Shown in pieces: positions 1 through 11,487 of a stretch of 64,000 bases of DNA (position 1 is its first letter; the number at the start of each line of letters is the position of its first letter). The notes below the pieces were generated by a model. That model made no database searches, was not told where the DNA came from, and was given only the letters and a program-made list of their open reading frames with translations. Source of the DNA: Rheum nobile (lineage: Eukaryota > Streptophyta > Magnoliopsida > Caryophyllales > Polygonaceae). A program made the position numbers and the translations under genes. The stretch spans positions 5,585,001 to 5,649,000 of the forward strand of contig WOAB01000589.1 of NCBI GenBank assembly GCA_027886185.1, in the 5' to 3' direction.

Positions 1-1923
1 AATGACGATTATGTGGTCTATAGTGATGCTTCAAAGTGTGGTTTGGGTTGTGTACTAATGCAAAGAGGCAGAGTTATTGCTTACGCATCTAGACAACTCA
101 AGACTTACGAAGAAAACTTTCCGACCCATGATCTTGAGTTAGCAGCGGTTGTCTTTGCGCTAAAGATTTGGAGGCATTACCTCTACGGTATAAGATGCCA
201 AGTCTTCACTGACCACAAAAGTCTCAAGTATATATTTACTCAAAAGGAGCTAAATATGAGACAACGCCGCTGGCTAGAGTTGCTCAAAGACTACGACATG
301 GAGTTGCTGTATCATCCGGGCAAGGCTAATGTAGTAGCTGATGCACTAAGCCGGAATACAACGCACGAGACTGTAGTTGCTCTACTTACTGCTCAGACCA
401 AGCTAAACCAAGAGTCATGCGACATTGAAGTCTTGTATGACCAGCGTAGAGGGTACCTGAGTATGATGGAAATTCAGGCTACACTGCTGGATCAGATCAA
501 AGAAAAGCAAGTCGATGACATTATCTTGGTGAAGTTAAGCAGTGAAGTGATGGATGGGAAAGCTCCCAGTTTTGTGGTTCAGGATGATGGATCACTTTGG
601 TTTTAGGATCGGATCTGTGTGCCTGACACAGAAGGTCTTCGTCAGTTGGTGATGATAGAAATTCATTCATCTGCTTATTTTGTGCATCCTGGTTCTAGCA
701 AGATGTACAAGGACCTCACGAAGAAGTTTTGGTGGCCAAACATGAAGTGGGACATAGCAGACTTTGTGGCAAAGTGCTTAACTTGCCAGAAGGTCAAGAT
801 CGAACACCGTAGGCCAGGTGGTGAGTTGCTATCTCTCCTAGTGCTAGAATGGAAATGGGAGGACATCGCCATGGACTTCGTCACTGGGCTACCAAAGACT
901 CGAAGTCAGAGGGATGCTATCTGGGTAATTGTGGATAGGCTTACGAAGAGTGCTCATTTCATAGTCATCAAGACCACATGGGAAACCCAGAAGTTAGCAG
1001 AAGTCTACCAGAAGGAGATTGTCCGCTCACATGGCATTCCTAAGACCATTGTATCGGACCGAGATGGCCGTTTCATGTCAAGGTTCTGGCAGGAACTTCA
1101 TAAGGCTATGGGAACCGAGTTGAGGTTCAGCACCGCGTTTCATCCTCAGACAGATGGCCAGTCTGAAAGGACCATCCAGACCCTGGAGGATATGCTTAGA
1201 GCTTGTGTACTCGATCGTCCGACTGGCTGGGAGGACAGCTTGAGTCTGATAGAGTTCACGTACAACAATAGCTGGCATGCTACAATCAAGATGGCTCCGT
1301 TTGAAGCTTTGTATGGTCGCAGACGCAGATCTCCGATTTGTTGGGATGATAATTCCGACAAAATTATGCTTGGACCAGAGTTGGTCGAAAGGACGGCCTC
1401 AGACATTGCTTTGATCAGACAAAGGATGTTGACCGCTCAGAGTCGATAGAAGTCCTACACAGATCGGAAGCGCAGGACTGTCGAGTTCGAGGTCGGTGAC
1501 AAGGTTTTTGTTAAGGTATCGCCATCCAAAGGAGTTTTCAGATTTGGTAAGCGTGGGAAGCTTAACCCTCGCTACGTGGCACCATTCGAGATTCTGGATA
1601 GAGTAGGATCTCTAGCATACCGCTTGGCGTTGCTGCCATCGGCTCACCCGGTGCATAACGTGTTCCACGTATCTTTGCTCAGAAAGTATGTGTCAGATGA
1701 GTCTCATGTGCTTAGTTATGAGGACCTCGATATTCAAGCTAATGGTACTTATGAAGAGTTGCCCGTGCGTATTTTGGAGCGTCGGGAGAAGCGTTTGCGC
1801 AACAAGATCGTGCCGTTGGTACGAGTTCTGTGGTCCAAGTCAGGGACCGAAGAAGTTACTTGGGAGACGTGGGAAACCGAGTCAGATATGCTCAGGCGTT
1901 TTCCCGAGTTATTTTCGATCTAA
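1..1923 (+). pseudogene. Ty3/gypsy (Tekay/Del-type chromovirus) pol 3' part: RNase H, integrase, chromodomain
   Basis: The reading frame is open from base 1, so the 5' part (gag, protease, most of RT) lies outside the window. RNase H runs to about 350, with YSDAS, FTDHKSL and the HPGKANVVADALSR end. Integrase follows: an HHCC zinc finger (H..H near 663-690, CLTC near 777), then the catalytic D (AMDFVTGLP), D (VSDRDGRF) and E (QTDGQSERT). A GPY/F-like stretch (NPRYVAPFEI) and a C-terminal chromodomain-like segment (EEVTWETWETESDM) reach the TAA at 1921-1923. Two in-frame TAG codons (604-606, 1447-1449) break the frame, so this copy cannot make a full polyprotein. The RNase H end matches what is known of Tekay/Del; the lineage is inferred by motif only. 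Confidence 0.9.
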
Positions 1924-1942
1924 GTTTCGGGGTCGAAACTTC

Positions 1943-1959
1943 TTTTAAGGGGGAGGAGA
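1943..1959 (+). other. Polypurine tract of the Tekay-type element
   Basis: A purine-rich run (TTTTAAGGGGGAGGAGA) lies 20 bp after the pol stop and directly abuts the LTR start TGTGATACCCC. This is the plus-strand primer position in LTR retrotransposons and fixes the 5' edge of the 3' LTR. Confidence 0.85.
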
Positions 1960-2199
1960 TGTGATACCCCATATTTTTGTAAGGTTATTTTGGGAATTTT
2001 GGAATTTTCCCGAGTACCCGTTTAGTACGTCGGATTTAATTCGGGTAGCTTGAGACATTCTGTAATGTGCTCTGTATATGTAATATTTTTCTCAGTGAAA
2101 TAAAATACAGACGACGTGCTTCGAATGTTTATACGCGTTCGCGTACGATAATTTTTATCCCGGGTTAATGTCTTGCTCATCCAAAAAGCTGAATGGGCG

Positions 2200-2385
2200 G
2201 GAAAAGGCAAAACGGCGACCGTCGTACAGTCACGGCGCCCGCCGTCGCTGGGCCCGATGTGTCAGGCTGTCGTCTCCTACGCTGGGCTCGCCAGAGCTAG
2301 GAACGGCGACCGCCGTAATTACGGTGCCCGCCGTATGCCCGCCGTAGGCAAAGTCGCGGCGCCCGCCGTGATTACCCAGAGGTCT
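2200..2385 (+). repeat. GC-rich near-palindromic motif cluster in LTR U3
   Basis: Several copies of short motifs of the type CGGCGACCGCCGT and ACGGCGCCCGCCGT lie just upstream of the TATA box. The same cluster is in the LTR copy at 63570-63720, which lacks one motif near 2317-2335. Each unit can pair with itself (CGGCG/CGCCG). It may be a promoter element or a methylation-rich block; the function is unknown. Confidence 0.7.
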
Positions 2386-2464
2386 TTAACCGATGGTCAC
2401 CGGCGTGGTTCTGGCAAGCGCCGAACTAGCTTTCGTAGCATCTTCGTGCTCCCGATGCTTTGGC

Positions 2465-2471
2465 TATAAAA
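2465..2471 (+). promoter_or_regulatory. TATA box of the Tekay-type LTR
   Basis: TATAAAA within GGCTATAAAAGGAGG, about 505 bp into the LTR. The same box is conserved in the second copy at 63808-63814. It is a likely transcription start driver of the LTR. Confidence 0.65.
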
Positions 2472-2713
2472 GGAGGTGTTGGGGAAGGGATTTGAGCCAT
2501 CCCAAAAACCGAACCTCTGCCAAATTTTCGTATCGTCGGAGTTGTGTTTCGCCGGAGTTCGGAAGCTCTCGTCGGTGTCGTTTGGTGGTGTTTCCAGACG
2601 CCCTTTAGAAGCCTTTTGGTTGCCTTTGGAGGTCAGAACCCAGGCAAGGCATAAAGGGGTCGAAACGCGCATCATTTGGGTGAGTTTTCTCACCGCTTCT
2701 GTCGTCTGAGTTC

Positions 2714-2815
2714 TTCACGGCGACCGCCGTGTTCTTCATGGTGACCGCCGTGATGAACTGCGGCGACCGCCGCCAAGAACGGCGACCGCCGCCAAGAACA
2801 GCGACCGCCGCCAGT
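2714..2815 (+). repeat. Tandem repeats of about 20 bp with CGGCGACCGCCG core
   Basis: Five or so head-to-tail copies of a unit built on GGCGACCGCCG with a TTCTTCA or CAAGAA spacer. They lie downstream of the LTR TATA box, so probably within R or U5. It is the same core motif as at 2200-2385. Confidence 0.75.
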
Positions 2816-4112
2816 GCCCAGAATGCCTTTGTGGCTTTGGCTTGGTTGGTTGTGGTCGTGGCGTCTTTCCTTTCATTCTCTTTTGTTGTTTTTAGATTCG
2901 TACTGTGGTTATGTCGGATCTAACTTAGGGTTCCTTTTATGGGTCGACTCGAAGGTGTTTGTGCTAGCGGAGCTATACCCGTGTCGAGCCCGGAATCCCA
3001 TCGTTGTCGTAAGGCTTGTTTCTATTCTGCGGATTAAGGCAAGTGGCGGTTCGCTCTTGCTCATTCGTTCCATATTTACATTAATTATCAGTAGTTTATC
3101 TGAGTAATTATTTTGGAATGAATACTCTGTTTGTCTGGAACGGTTTTGATAAACTGTTTTGAAAATCATATAATAGGTTGTATATCTGTTAGAACAATGT
3201 TATTATCTGTGATCGCCTTTCGGGCCTTTATGTGGATTTATCTTGTAACTATTATTGTGCTGTAACTATTTAGTTAGCACTGTTAGATACGAACGTTACT
3301 CGAACTCTGTCCAGTCGTTTCGTTATAATCTGGTATCGGGGTGGCTCGTCTCCATCTGGTACTATTCTAAGATCATGATCGGTCTCTTTCACAAGTGTGT
3401 AGAGACAGGACACTTAGCTGGTGTCACAAACCTTCCGGTGTACGTCACTCTCGACGATGGGGTACACATGTAAAAGTCTAATAACGTGATGTGTGTTTTT
3501 GAAACATAAATCAGATAAGTGCTACTCGACGCACATAACTAATAAACCTTCGGCGAGTAGTGCAACTAAGTTATAGTGCAGCTAGGAAAACTCGATCATA
3601 GTACGTTCTCTTTCCAATCTAGATTCGCTATATGCAATGAGGTTGGTCGTGAACCGAAGCATCTCAGTCAACTTTTAAATCATTGTTATATGATTCTGTA
3701 CAGATTTGTCATATTTCCTTAAAGACTCATTTCCGTTGGAGTCTTCTTTCGAGTCGATTTCTGTGAAGATTCAGTCTTCCAGAATCTTCTCTTGTACATA
3801 CCTCTTGTCTATTCCAGTAGGAGTATGATGGTTGACTATCGTCATCGATTATTGTTCAAGAAGCGATGAGTCTAACCTAATACGACTGCTTCGAACCATT
3901 CTGCTTTGTTCCCTTGCTAGTCTATTCAAGTAGACTAACCCACGAACTTTGTTCTCTGCATGTGGGCTGGTGTCATCCGTTCGATTCGGCACATCAGATA
4001 GAAAGTAGCTCAGAAGAATAGAAGGACTATGGAGTCGATGGTGGTTTTTGAACGTTTTAATTATTTCTTTAATCAGGTTGAGATCTTTTGGACAATGACT
4101 TTGGTTGTAATG

Positions 4113-5234
4113 TGTAGGATCGTGATTGTTAGATAAAAACTTAAGGAACTCAGAATATCAATTCTCAGTTCCTTTCGCAGCGGAAATAAACAATCAAACA
4201 AATGACCAGTTCCTTATAGTAGAAACCTTTGATTGCAACTAGCAATCCAGGATAAAAACCACTACATTTCTTTCGAAAGGATTTCAAAGTCTACTTCTTG
4301 ATTTCTTATCTCTTTTGGTTACAGCTTATCCTAGGAACGAACACACAGTTCATTTGCCTTACACACAGTTAGACAATCCTAGATAACTTAACACAATCAA
4401 TAATTAATCCAAGAAACAGACTTTCGCACCTAGGAACTATCACTTACAGTCACAGGAACTTAGCACTCAGCTCTTCTTCCTTGACTGGTTCCTCTTGATC
4501 TCGGTTTGCTTTGATGATCTTGTTTGGAGGTTCACACTAGATATTTGCTAATGAGTGTGAGTCGTGTTTCAGTGCTTGAAGATAACCCTTGAGTTAGTCT
4601 TCCTTTTATAGAGGATTCTTCGCAGCTTAATCTTCTCTGGGTTCCCACAGATTGAGCTTGCCCTAGGATAAGTGGTTCTCTTTTGTCCACGTTGTTCTTG
4701 GCATGTGCAAACAACCTAGGCAGCTCAGAATCCTTCTAGGTTAGTCAACCTCTTCAGCCAAGTCGTTCTCTAGCTTCCTTCTTCCGAGGTTCAACAATCT
4801 GGGCACTTGGGAACTGTCTTCTGGACAGCGACAGGTTCCATGTCCTGTCGCTTTCACCTTTTCTGTTCGAGGTTCAGCGTCTCTAGGTTTCTTGTTGTTT
4901 TGCTCTTGGACAATGGCAGGCTTTTGGAAGCTTCGGACAAGTCGTTTTCAACAACTTTTGTCCGAGGTTGTGTGTCCCCAGATTTCTCGGGAATCACAAA
5001 GTCGCATGCTGCGTTCTGGGCACACCTGGGTTCCTCTGGTTTCCTTCATTTGTCTTGTTCCTTTGGTTCCTTGTCTTGTTTGGCTTTCTTGCCTTCGGTA
5101 TATTCATGTGGTTCCTTAAAACACATCTTTGAGATAAAACATTAGTATCATAATATTTGTCATCGTCAAAAGTAGAGAAACTGAGGAAAGGAACTCTCAG
5201 GGGAACCTAAATTCCAGAGTTCCGTTTCCTAACA
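4113..5234 (-). repeat. Sirevirus 3' LTR (left copy)
   Basis: 1122 bp, TG...CA type, matching 13575-14698. It is the 3' LTR because the element reads right to left. A minus-strand TATA-like CTATAAAA sits at 4604-4611 (14067-14074 in the other copy). The short plus-strand ORFs inside are not real genes. Confidence 0.95.
4604..4611 (-). promoter_or_regulatory. TATA box in Sirevirus LTR
   Basis: CTATAAAA on the minus strand, conserved in both LTR copies (other copy 14067-14074). It lies mid-LTR, as expected for the retroelement promoter. Confidence 0.55.
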
Positions 5235-5490
5235 ATTTCCCCCTTTTTGATGATGACAAATACAAGGAACCTGGCAACATAATAGGACTTTGAATTTCAT
5301 GAGACCAGTTGAGATTAAGGGAGTTACAACATTACAAATTAATGATAGAGCATTCAATGGTTGCAAATTCCCCCTAAGCAAGTGAACGAGTTTATTTCAA
5401 ATTCCCCCTTAGAAGTAGAACTAGTTCAGAGTTCCTATTAGTTCAGTAGTCTCCAAATTTCAAGGTTCCTATCCTTTTCTTCCCCCTTTT
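5235..5490 (-). other. Sirevirus polypurine tract and extra PPT-like copies
   Basis: On the minus strand AAAAAGGGGGAAAT directly precedes the 3' LTR. Further runs of the type AGGGGGAA lie near 5368, 5402 and 5480. Repeated polypurine tracts upstream of the 3' LTR are a known hallmark of Sireviruses. Confidence 0.75.
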
Positions 5491-5837
5491 GACATCATCG
5501 AAAAGATTAAGTACGAGTTAAGAACATGATATCCAAGAGAATATACAATTGCATTAAACCCATAACAGAAGCATAATGGAAACTTAAGGCAAAGACAAAT
5601 TAATCATAGAGACGAAGCCAAAAGATAATCATTAAAGCTTAAACTGATCATTGTTAAAGGACGGGTAAGACACAACACAACCAACATAAGCCAACAACAA
5701 AAACAACAAAACGCAAAGACAACAACAAAAGCAATCATTAGGAAAGATGACAAATGGATAGAAGAGGGGAGTAGGATCCTAGGGGAAACTACTAACACGC
5801 TGTGGTGTTACAGCACTGGGAACCAGAACAAGCGTTC

Positions 5838-7448
5838 CTATGTCAGAGCAGCGGCCTCCTCTTCAGCATCTTTGTCGACAGTTCCTACATTTTGGCCCGT
5901 GGCCTGATGAGCACTGATTGCACTTTGCCAATCCTTCTGAAGAACGTCTACCAGAGCCACAATAGTAGAACTTATACGCCCCAACTCTCTTACTTGATCA
6001 TGGAGGGCGACCGGGATAGCAGTCGAGCCCACCATGATAGCCTTTTCAATACGATCCAGAGCAGTAAGGATCGCAGAGGAGTCTTGAGAGGGGTTGAGAT
6101 GTGGCTGGGAACTAGAAGGGACCTTGGAACTGGCATTTTCCTTAGGCGGTTGAGCTTGAGCATCAGAAGGGGGGTCTTGTTGTTCCTTTGTCTTCAACTT
6201 CCGAACTGTGGCCATGGTAAGATACTTGCTGTAGACTGTCTCAGGCAGATCAACTGGGTACTGGTGAAGGTTGGAGAGAATGTTTTTGATGATATGAGGG
6301 AAGGGTAAAGCATGAGAGTCATGGGATGAGCAGAACTGCATGTGGGCTAAGACAATGCGAGGGAGATCCAATTGAACACCAGAGAGCACCTTGTCCATGT
6401 AGATGGCATCTGTGATGAGAACATTGTTCCGGTGCTCCTGTCTGGGAACCAGATTGCGGGTGATCCAGAAGTGTAACAACTTGTTTGCGATGGAGAGATC
6501 CTTTGTCTCCAAAGATGAGGGGGAGGCGCCATCATAGATTTTCTTGACCACTGTTCCCTTGGATTTGTAGCCCTTTCCTTTGGGCCATCCCTTCTTTTGA
6601 GGCAGAATGTCAAACCCAGACCTTGACTCGATCCCTAGAGCAGACGCAATTAGGTTGGCGGACAGAGAATAGCTGGTTCCCTTCCATATAAGAATGGCGT
6701 CGTTATAGGAAGAGTTCTCCTTCGCAGGCACAAACTCCATAGACTGGTAAAACAAGCGAACAACCTCATCAGAAGCAGAGAAGGGTTCAAATAGCATCTC
6801 GTCCCATCCTTGAAACTACAGCAGAGAATGGAACTCAGCCAGGGCTTCTCCAAACATTTTCTCATCTTCTTCTTCCAGTTCTTGGGTCCAGAACTCCTTG
6901 CCGATTATGAGAGGCTTAAGGATCTTCCTCTTAGAGAAGAAAGAGGAGACCTGACCCAGGGAGGAGTAGGCAGAGAGGGTGGTGATTTTGGCTCTTTTTG
7001 AGGATTTGGTTTCATAGGGAACTATGGCTTGGGAACTCCTCTTTCTCTGTTGCATTCTAGTGACGACAGAGGGACCAGGGTTAGAAGTGGTTTTGGATTT
7101 GAGGCTTACTGGTGAGGGCTCAGGGCTGAGGAGCTCTTGGAGAGACTTGTCAGGCGAGGAGTCATGAGAGCCCCCTTCGGAGACGATTTTGGTAGCCGAT
7201 TCCGAAGCCAGAGAGATGGCCATGGCTTTCTCCTCACCCTTGGGCTTTGTTGGCTCCTTGGGTTCCTCTTCGGCTTTCTCTTCAGGTTCCTCCACTATTT
7301 TCTCCACATGTTTCTCTTCCGGTTGGGATTTATGAGAAGAGATGGCAGAAACGGGTTTAGAGGATGAAGCTGCCTTCTTTTCTCTAAAGGCTTTGAGAAG
7401 GGCAGCCTCCTCTTCGTCTTGAATAAGGTTAGGGTTTGGATCGGCCAT
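5838..7448 (-). pseudogene. Extra ORF after pol (env-position, putative plant transposon protein domain), one stop
   Basis: This is one reading frame of 537 codons from ATG at 7448 to the stop at 5838, broken only by a TAG at 6816-6818. The first 210 residues are acidic and lysine-rich (EEK/EEP repeats) and end with a basic, nuclear-signal-like KRSS...SKRAK stretch. The second part (about 320 residues) has a compact domain with LLHFWITRNLVPRQEHRNN and LDLPRIVLAHM, which resembles the 'putative plant transposon protein' family found in plant retroelements. Its C-terminus is predicted helical. No signal peptide or transmembrane segment is obvious, so an envelope role is not supported. It has its own start and no overlap with pol (gap about 820 bp). 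Function unknown. Confidence 0.7.
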
Positions 7449-8265
7449 TTTTGAGGAGCTTAAGGATTTCTGTGTTTGAGAGAAATGAGAGGCAGAGGAT
7501 CAGAGAGATGGTGAGTTGTGGGATCAGCTTGGAGCAAATGTGCAACTCTTTAAAGGCGGTGAAGGCTGAGATGACCGTAGAATCAAATCCAGCCGTTGAG
7601 AAGATCAAGGTAAATCTGGGGCATTGAATACTCTTGCAGCTTTTCGGAACGGCTAACCCATTTTCAAAACTTGCCCATTCAGAGAAGAGGGAGTCTGCCA
7701 ACTGATAAGACGTGACTAGGCTTCTGAGTTTTGCCATAAATAGCTTCTGGGAATTGCCAATCTAGCCGTTGGAGACATACTAAATCCTGGTTCCTTTCTG
7801 GCGATATATTCAGCGTGCTAGAGGGATGTATGGGAACCTTTGATGTGGGTGAAACAATGAAACCAAACATACGTTCCCATACAAGGAATCAGGGTAGGCT
7901 ATTTATCGCATTGCACAATAATTCTCAGAAAGGATTTAGAGATGGATCATAGAGAATATTGAGTAATGAGGCAAGGGTAGGTCTTAGTACACAATCATCA
8001 TTTCGACTTGTATTGTTGGGATAGAAATATGATCAGATTGTGACTTTTGGGCCATCAAAGAAACTTGAACAATGAGGAGTTGAAAGAATAATGAGGACCA
8101 AAAGGAAACGAGCCAAAAAAAATTATCTAAGCCTTTTTAAGAAACCATTATGACAAAAAGGGTTTGTAGCAAAAGATATAACACAAGGACATCAAGACTC
8201 AACAAGTTAAATATCTTAAACTAATCAATCAGGGGAACTGGAAAGAATTATTTGAACTAAGGTCA
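7449..8265 (-). other. Sirevirus spacer between RNase H and the extra ORF
   Basis: 817 bp with only short ORFs and no recognised domain. It probably serves as leader for the downstream ORF in Sireviruses. I see no conserved signal in it. Confidence 0.5.
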
Positions 8266-9585
8266 CTACTGAGTAATAGGAATCATTCCTAGTTCCAATC
8301 TAAGGTTCTCGAAAGGAACTCTATTCAATGCCTTGGTGAATATATTTGTAACCTGATCTTCAGTTCTACAAAATTTCATAATGATGTTTTCCTTCTCAAT
8401 ATGATCTCTAAGAAAATGATGTCTTATGTCAATATGCTTGGTCCTAGTATGATGCACAGGATTCTTAGAGATGTTTATGGCACTAGTGTTATCACAAAGA
8501 ATAGTGAGAGGGCCATAAGACATACCAAAATTAGCGAGTTGTTGCTTTAGCCAGAGAAGTTGGGAACAACAGGAGGCAGCCGCAATGTACTCGGATTCTG
8601 TGGTAGAGAGAGAGACTGAAACTTGTTTCTTTGATCCCCATGACACAAGGCAAGGGCCTAGGAACTGTGCCATTCCAGAAGTGCTCTTCCTATCCACCAA
8701 GTATCCAACATAATCAGCATCAGTGAAACCCATCAGCTCAAAGGGACATTCTTTGGGGTACCAAATGCAGAGATCGTCAGTTCCCTTGAGATATCGAAGT
8801 ATTCTCTTCACAGCAGCCAAGTGGGTTTCTCTTGGACAAGATTGGAACCTAGCACACAAGCCAACAGCAAAGACAATGTCTGGTCGACTAGCGGTTAGGT
8901 ACATGAGTGAACCGATCATACCTCTATAGAGCTTCTCTTCCACTAGAGGACTCGAATTGTCCTTATCCAGATGGGCAATGGTGGATATGGGAGTGGAGAG
9001 AGGCTTGCATGAATCCATTTTGAACTTCTTCAGTAGTTCCCTGACATACTTTTGTTGATGGATTTGAATACCATCTTCCTTTTGAGTGATTTGTAATCCG
9101 AGGAAGAATGTGAGTTCCCCAATTAAACTCATTTCAAATTCACTGCTCATCAAGTCTTTGAACTTGTCTACAAGGGACAGGTTAGTGGAACCAAAAATAA
9201 TATCATCAATATAGATTTGAACCACTAAGATGTTACCTTCTTCTTCTAGGATGAAGAGAGTTTTATCAATGACTCCACGCCTGTAGCCATTTGAGAATAG
9301 GAACTGGGCAAGACGATCATACCACGCTCTGGGAGCTTGCTTGAGGCCATAGAGTGCCTTGTCTAGAAAGTAGACATGATCTGGATGATCGTCGTCTTCG
9401 AAACCAGGAGGTTGTTTGACATAGACTTCTTCTTGAAGAATTCCATTGAGGAAGGCTGTCTTTACATCCATTTGGAACAACTTGAATCCTTTGTGTGAAG
9501 CGAAGGCAATCAACAATCTTATTGCCTCAATCCTTGCCACTGGAGCATAGGTTTCATCATAGTCGATGCCTTCTTGTTGATTGTA
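8266..9585 (-). pseudogene. Sirevirus reverse transcriptase and RNase H
   Basis: Continues the polyprotein after a TGA at 9586-9588 (context AQ-stop-YNQQEG, where a glycine is usual, so probably GGA to TGA). RT motifs are DVKTAFLNG, KALYGLKQAPRAWYD and the catalytic loop YIDDIIFGS (I-D-D in place of the more common V-D-D). RNase H follows with FTDADYVGYLVDRKSTSG, STTESEYIAA and the DNTSAI...HTRTKHIDIRHHF end. The frame is otherwise open for 424 residues to 8266. Confidence 0.92.
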
Positions 9586-11478
9586 TCATTGAGCAACAAG
9601 TCTTGCTTTGTTCCTTATCACAACTCCTGTATCATCCAGCTTGTTTCTAAAGACCCATCTAGTTCCTATGATGTGTTTATCCTTGGGACGGGGAACTAGA
9701 TGCCATACTTTGTTCCTTTCAAACTGATGAAGCTCTTCTTGCAGAGCTTGGATCCAGTCCGCATCCTTCAGTGCCTCACCTATGTTCTTTGGTTCCACAA
9801 TAGACAGAAAGGCATTAAAAGCAAAGAAGGTTAGATGTTCATACCTGACTGGAGGTTTGACGACTCTTCTTTCTCTGTTGGGAGCCAGAGCATTTGATGT
9901 GGAGACATTCTGAGTTGAGCATTCAGCTTCCTTGTTAGGATCACCTTCTCCATTGAAGATCATGTGGGAAGATGAATCATTGAAGTCTCCACAGATGTTG
10001 TCGTCATGCTCATGGTTCCCAGAAATGGATTGTTGTTCATTATTCATGGGAACTGGTGGGGGAGCCATTGGAGGGTTCCGATCAGCAGGACAGGAACTGG
10101 GAGGAGTGACATTTTCATCTGGATCTTCTTGAGATGACTTGGGAAATGGATCTTCAAAGGAACTGGTGGTGTTCTGCATAATCTTTCCAAGTGATTTTTC
10201 ATTAAAAATAACATGAATACTTTCTTCTACCTTTTTAGTCCTTTTATTGAAGACCTTGTATGCCTTACTGCCTGAGGCATAACCAATGAAGATTCCTTCA
10301 TCACTTCTTGGGTCGAACTTGCCAAGATTGTCCTTCCCATTGTTGTGCACAAAGCATTTGCATCTGAACACCCTCAGATGTGAAATGTTGGGAACTCTTC
10401 CTCTTAGGAGTTCATAGGGTGTCTTCTCTGTGATTGGGCGAAGCATGGCTCTATTGATGATATAGCACGCTGTGTTGATCGCCTCAGCCCAAAATGATTG
10501 GGAGAGTCCACTTGAGATCAGCATAGTTCGAGCCATGTCCTCCAAGGTCATGTTCTTCCTTTCTACTACTCTATTCTGTTGAGGAGTGTATGGTGCAGAG
10601 AAGTTGTGATCGATGCCATGCTCACTGCAAAAGATTAGAAATTCTCCATTTTCGAATTCGGTACCATGGTCAGACTGAATAGCATTTAGTGAACAATCAA
10701 GAGATTTTTCTAACAAGGGAACCAGATCTTTAAATCGGTCAATAACTTCACTTTTAGATTTAATGAAAATGGTCCAAGTAAAACGAGAGAAGTCATCGAC
10801 AATAACAAAGATATACTTGTTCCCTCCTAGGCTTTGAACTCTCATGGGTCCACAAAGATCCATGTGGATGAGTTCAAGAGGCCTTGAGGTGCTTACCATG
10901 TTTTTGGACTTGAAGGAACTACGAGCATGTTTCCCTTTTACACAGTCAGAGCACAGTTCCTTAGATGTGCCACTTAGCTTTGGCAGCCCTCTGACTAGCT
11001 CCTTTGAGTGTAGCTTTTGAATCAGCTTGGTGCTAGCATGATCGAGGCGTTGATGCCACAAATCAGCTTGGTCATTCACAGTTGAGAGACAAAGTTTCTC
11101 CTTGGGAACAAAGGATGGATCAATTATGTAGACATTGTTGAATCTTTTCCCTTTTAGGATGATTTGTCTCGAGGAGTCAAGGACTGAACATTCGTTTGAT
11201 CTGAATCTAACTTCATTGTCTCCTTGATCACACAGCTGTGACACACTTATTAGGTCAAAACCAAGATTATCAACAAGGTGAACTTTATTTACCTGAATGT
11301 GATCGTTGAGTTTCACAGTTCCTATTCCACATATTTTTCCTTTGCTTTTATCTCCAAAGGATACGTTCCCTCCTTGGAGAGGTTGAAGAGAGGTCATTTG
11401 ATTTCTTCTTCCAGTCATATGGCATGAGCACCCACTGTCGATGTACCATAGTTGAGGTTGCCTCTCTTCTTTCTGCAC
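9586..11478 (-). pseudogene. Sirevirus protease, integrase and RT N-terminus
   Basis: 630 codons in one open frame. The aspartic protease core DSGCSCHMTG is near residue 14. The integrase zinc finger (HQRLDH...CSDCVKGKH) is near 140-190. The catalytic triad is D in HMDLCGP, D in QSDHGTEF and E in PQQNRVVERKN; the usual QQNG is QQNR here. A long serine/proline-rich linker follows, then the RT N-terminus (VWHLVPRPKDKHIIGTRWVFRNK) and an in-frame TGA at the end. Upstream, a TAG at about 11488 separates this part from gag. Confidence 0.92.
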
Positions 11479-11487
11479 ATAAGGGAA

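Larger units (their letters stand above)
1960..4112 (+). repeat. 3' LTR of the Tekay-type element, first segment (interrupted)
   Basis: It starts TGTGATACCCC right after the polypurine tract. The first 680 bp recur at 63320-64000. The LTR is cut at 4112 by the Sirevirus element, whose TSD is TAATG (4108-4112 and 14699-14703), and resumes at 14704. Summing both segments and removing one TSD copy gives about 2.4 kb, long for a gypsy LTR but normal for Tekay/Del. The sequence after the TATA box has short GC-rich repeats. No coding content is seen; the ORFs inside are short and unrelated to known proteins. Confidence 0.88.
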
